Source: UBA6224 sp963730375 | Lineage (GTDB): Bacteria; Patescibacteriota; Saccharimonadia; Saccharimonadales; UBA4665 | NCBI GenBank assembly: GCA_963730375.1 | Contig: CAVSRJ010000001.1 | Coordinates: forward strand, 310,001-374,000 | Direction: 5' to 3' | DNA: 64,000 nucleotides | Translations under genes and position numbers: made by a program | The notes under the pieces: model-generated | Databases searched by the model: none | What the model was told of the DNA's origin: nothing | Seen by the model: the letters and a program-made list of their open reading frames with translations, nothing else | Shown: positions 62,246 to 64,000 of the stretch, one piece after another | Position numbering within the stretch: the first letter of the stretch is position 1 | Layout of the letters: every line of letters begins with the position of its first letter

Positions 62246-62311
62246 GTGGAGCGAGGACGTGCACAGGAATTTATTCCGAGCACGCCGCAGTGGAGAAGGA
62301 CGAAGTCCGCC
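62246..62311 (+). repeat. tRNA-loop insert element T1, copy 3 (T-loop, Lys type)
   Basis: 66 nt directly after TTCG; the T-arm resumes as ATCCCACC (62312). Carries GTGCACAGG, hairpin GGAA-TTTA-TTCC, CCGAGCACG (62260-62284), then AGTGGAGAAGG and a GGAC-GAA-GTCC hairpin. A second T-arm end (GAATCCCACC, 62369-62378) and GCCTCCA follow. Confidence 0.78.
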
Positions 62312-62441
62312 ATCCCACCCGGCTCAACTCGTCGCAATAGCAGCGCATTTTGCGCTCGCTTGCGAGGCGAATCCCACCGTCCCACCGCCTCCACAAACGA
62401 CCAATGTTTTTGTGTTTGACCACACTTGCTAGACTATACAC

Positions 62442-62798
62442 ATGGAAGAACTGCTAACTGACTTACTTACACTCGAAAAGGGCTTCTGGGGCGCGGCTGG
62501 CGGAGACGGCAGCTACTATGATGAATACTTTGCCGACAACGGTCGTCTGATTCTTCCGTTTGAGGGAGGTATACTCAACAAGTCTTCGGTGATAGATTCG
62601 GTGAAAAATTCGCCGGCATGGGATGATTTTACGCTACAGAATCCCGAGCTCCTGCCTATTTCTGATGACGAAACCGTCTTGATATACGAAGCATTTGCCC
62701 GACGGAACGGTCAATCTGACTACCATGCGTTGATTTCGAGCCTGTATGTGAAAAGCGACAGCTGGCGGTTATGGTTGCATCAACAGACTGCAATATAG
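62442..62798 (+). CDS. NTF2-like (DUF4440/SnoaL-type) protein
   Basis: 118 residues with the cone-shaped NTF2 fold pattern: an N-terminal helix (LLTDLLTLEKGFWGAAGG), DEYFADNGRLILPFEGG, a middle helix and the strands ETVLIYEAFARRNG and HALISSLYVKSDSWRLWLHQQT. Such proteins bind small ligands or act as enzymes; the role here is unknown. Confidence 0.75.
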   Translation: MEELLTDLLTLEKGFWGAAGGDGSYYDEYFADNGRLILPFEGGILNKSSVIDSVKNSPAWDDFTLQNPELLPISDDETVLIYEAFARRNGQSDYHALISSLYVKSDSWRLWLHQQTAI

Positions 62799-62907
62799 GG
62801 CTTCGTGTAACGGTTTAGGCTGCGTTACAGATTCTCAAATTACTGACAACCCAGCAAAATTCATCCCGGGGTAGTATTTAGACAATCAGAGGTACATAAT
62901 TGTCAAC

Positions 62908-63180
62908 ATGACGGAGCGATTTTACCCTGCAACGGAAAACCTCGGCAAAAACTGTACCTATTGGCAGCTAGGCGGATTGAGTACGGGCTGTTGCTATCCA
63001 AAAGCCGAAATAGAGGGTCGCAGAAGTTGCGAAGGGCTTGTTGATGATGTGTGCTTGTTCATTACTCGTGGTATCGACGCCCCGAGCCTAACTGAGGAGC
63101 AAAAAACCCAGATACTGACTCGGATACCAAGTCGCTTGGCAAACGAGCAATTACCGCCCGGCGATACGTCAACACGATAG
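62908..63180 (+). CDS. Small cysteine-containing protein, 90 aa
   Basis: Five to six Cys fall in the first 50 residues (NCTYW, GCCYPKAEIEGRRSCEG, DVCLF), which suggests a metal or disulfide site; the rest is a helix (SLTEEQKTQILTRIPSRL) with a Pro-rich end. No signal peptide. Not recognised. Confidence 0.55.
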   Translation: MTERFYPATENLGKNCTYWQLGGLSTGCCYPKAEIEGRRSCEGLVDDVCLFITRGIDAPSLTEEQKTQILTRIPSRLANEQLPPGDTSTR

Positions 63181-63239
63181 CGATACTGTATCCACAACGC
63201 TTATGTTTGTTGTCTTACTGGGGTATAATTCGTGATAAC

Positions 63240-64000
63240 ATGGCCCAGCGCGTCAGATTACATAAAACCAGCGGGTGGAACCGCGTCGAAATCGAGGATT
63301 TTGACTGTCCCCGGCCCGGTGCTAACCAAGTGAAAGTAGATGTGCGGGCAGCGGGTGTAAATATGGTAGATTCGCGTCTGAACAAAGGGTTTTATGCCCT
63401 GGGTGAGCAGCGTGTTGGCTGGCCAATTACCCCAGGGTTCGAAGTGTCGGGATTTGTCATGGAAGTCGGTGAAAATGTTGTCGATTTCCAGGTAGGTGAT
63501 AGGGTATTTGGCTTTACCTTTTTTGAAGGCTACGGCACGCAGGTTCTGCTCGACACGACGTTTGTTCGACATATCCCAGAGGGCATGAGCTTTGGCGAAG
63601 CCGCCAGTGCAACTGTTGCATTTGGGCTGGCATTCCACATCGTCCATAACCTAATCACACCTAAAAAGAAAACAGCCGTGGTCTATTCTGCGGTTGATGA
63701 TGTTGGGCTGGCGACACTGCAATTACTCAAAGACGCTGGTTATGCGGTACTCGCCGTGGTGTATGACCCGGAGCAAATGGAGTTGGCACAACGCTACGGA
63801 GCCGATGTAGTTACGCACCGCGGCAGTGCGGATATCGAAACGCACCGCAAGCAGATAGCACCAAAGGGGTTTGACCTCATATGTGATCCGCGCGGCATGT
63901 TCCCGCTCGATCAACACTACAAACACCTAGCTCGCAAAGGCCAGGTCATCTCATTTGCACAGCAGCAGCCTATCATAGACCCATTGACCGGTCAGCGACA
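63240..64000 (+). CDS. Zinc-free MDR / quinone-reductase-like dehydrogenase, truncated by window end
   Basis: 253 codons, open at the window edge. Starts MAQRVRLHKTSGWNRVEIED with the GroES-like domain (VRAAGVNMVDSRLNKGFY, ITPGFEVSGFVMEVGENV, VGDRVFGFTFFEGYGTQV), then a Rossmann domain (AVVYSAVDDVGLATLQLL; the usual GGxG is changed to AVDDVG). This is the VAT-1/quinone oxidoreductase subgroup of medium-chain reductases, without the structural Zn cysteines. TATAAT 63224-63229 is 10 nt before the ATG. Confidence 0.85.
   Translation, partial: MAQRVRLHKTSGWNRVEIEDFDCPRPGANQVKVDVRAAGVNMVDSRLNKGFYALGEQRVGWPITPGFEVSGFVMEVGENVVDFQVGDRVFGFTFFEGYGTQVLLDTTFVRHIPEGMSFGEAASATVAFGLAFHIVHNLITPKKKTAVVYSAVDDVGLATLQLLKDAGYAVLAVVYDPEQMELAQRYGADVVTHRGSADIETHRKQIAPKGFDLICDPRGMFPLDQHYKHLARKGQVISFAQQQPIIDPLTGQR

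Noticed and set aside
62120..62400. A functional tRNA at 62120-62400
   Set aside because: Only T-arm pieces and a CCTCCA end are present; no complete cloverleaf can be formed.
1..64000. UGA recoded to glycine, as in Gracilibacteria/Absconditabacteria
   Set aside because: Complete genes such as hrcA's neighbours, ftsH-linked tilS region and the AKR-type genes end normally without in-frame TGA, TGA acts as a stop (for example in murC and mutY), and breaks shift frame; they are not in-frame TGA.

Overview
The window is chromosome from a member of the Candidate Phyla Radiation, most likely a free-living or environmental Candidatus Saccharibacteria (TM7). This is inferred from the gene set and style: short genes, a tilS-ftsH pair, a hrcA-grpE / dnaK / dnaJ heat-shock set with CIRCE operators, a large type IV secretion-type ATPase, MurC and MurJ, lepA, Maf, Nudix and HAD housekeeping enzymes, many short membrane proteins of unknown function, and TGA used as an ordinary stop. 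GC is about one half. At more than fifteen genes a TATAAT/TACAAT/TATACT box lies only 6-10 nt before the start codon, which implies leaderless transcription.

Layout. 1-7.0 kb: end of a YHYH-domain protein, aldo/keto reductase, RND exporter, a PafA-like (Pup ligase family) protein, AlkA-type glycosylase and an unknown gene. 7.1-8.2 kb: a very GC-rich insert with two tandem paralogues and a small membrane protein, ending in a complete type III hammerhead ribozyme. 8.2-14.9 kb: surface and secreted proteins (a large SGNH-hydrolase/TSP3 protein), a DUF1295 membrane protein and a zinc metalloprotease. 14.9-15.5 kb: an orphan gene framed by repeats that recur at 43.3-44.0 kb. 15.5-30 kb: LssY_C protein, MutY, Sua5/YrdC, EEP hydrolase and MurC pair, two ABC exporters, Dus, YggT. 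30-32 kb: tRNA-Ile2, FtsB-like protein, tRNA-fMet surrounded by tRNA-derived repeats, and several mini-ORFs. 32-43 kb: HAD, Maf, Nudix, DUF5995, small membrane proteins, AI-2E exporter, tRNA-Met, TauE, RdgB, TilS, FtsH. 43.3-45.2 kb: the second repeat-framed orphan gene and a second GC-rich insert encoding membrane proteins with cysteine-pair repeats. 45.4-57.97 kb: T4SS ATPase, MurJ, lepA with an unusual leader, Nudix, NMP kinase and the heat-shock genes. 58-60.6 kb: RimK-like / RimB / RimK operon. 60.8-64 kb: membrane protein, tRNA-Lys, MazG-like protein, a second tRNA-derived repeat region and a truncated MDR dehydrogenase.

The two CAU elongation tRNAs (Met and Ile2) fit with TilS, which makes lysidine for Ile2. 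The heat-shock genes share three CIRCE operators and hence HrcA control. MurC and MurJ serve peptidoglycan synthesis, and FtsH with DnaK/DnaJ/GrpE provides protein quality control.

About ten genes, including essential ones, are broken by single-base shifts (dnaK alone by four). The simplest reading is uncorrected indel error in the assembly, so broken genes here should not be taken as pseudogenes without checking. The most notable features are non-coding: the hammerhead ribozyme, a hairpin-rich element inserted into copies of tRNA T-loops and anticodon loops, a conserved structured leader in front of three tRNA genes, a lepA leader in which the lepA start is duplicated around a three-way-junction RNA, and the repeat frame around two unrelated orphan genes.
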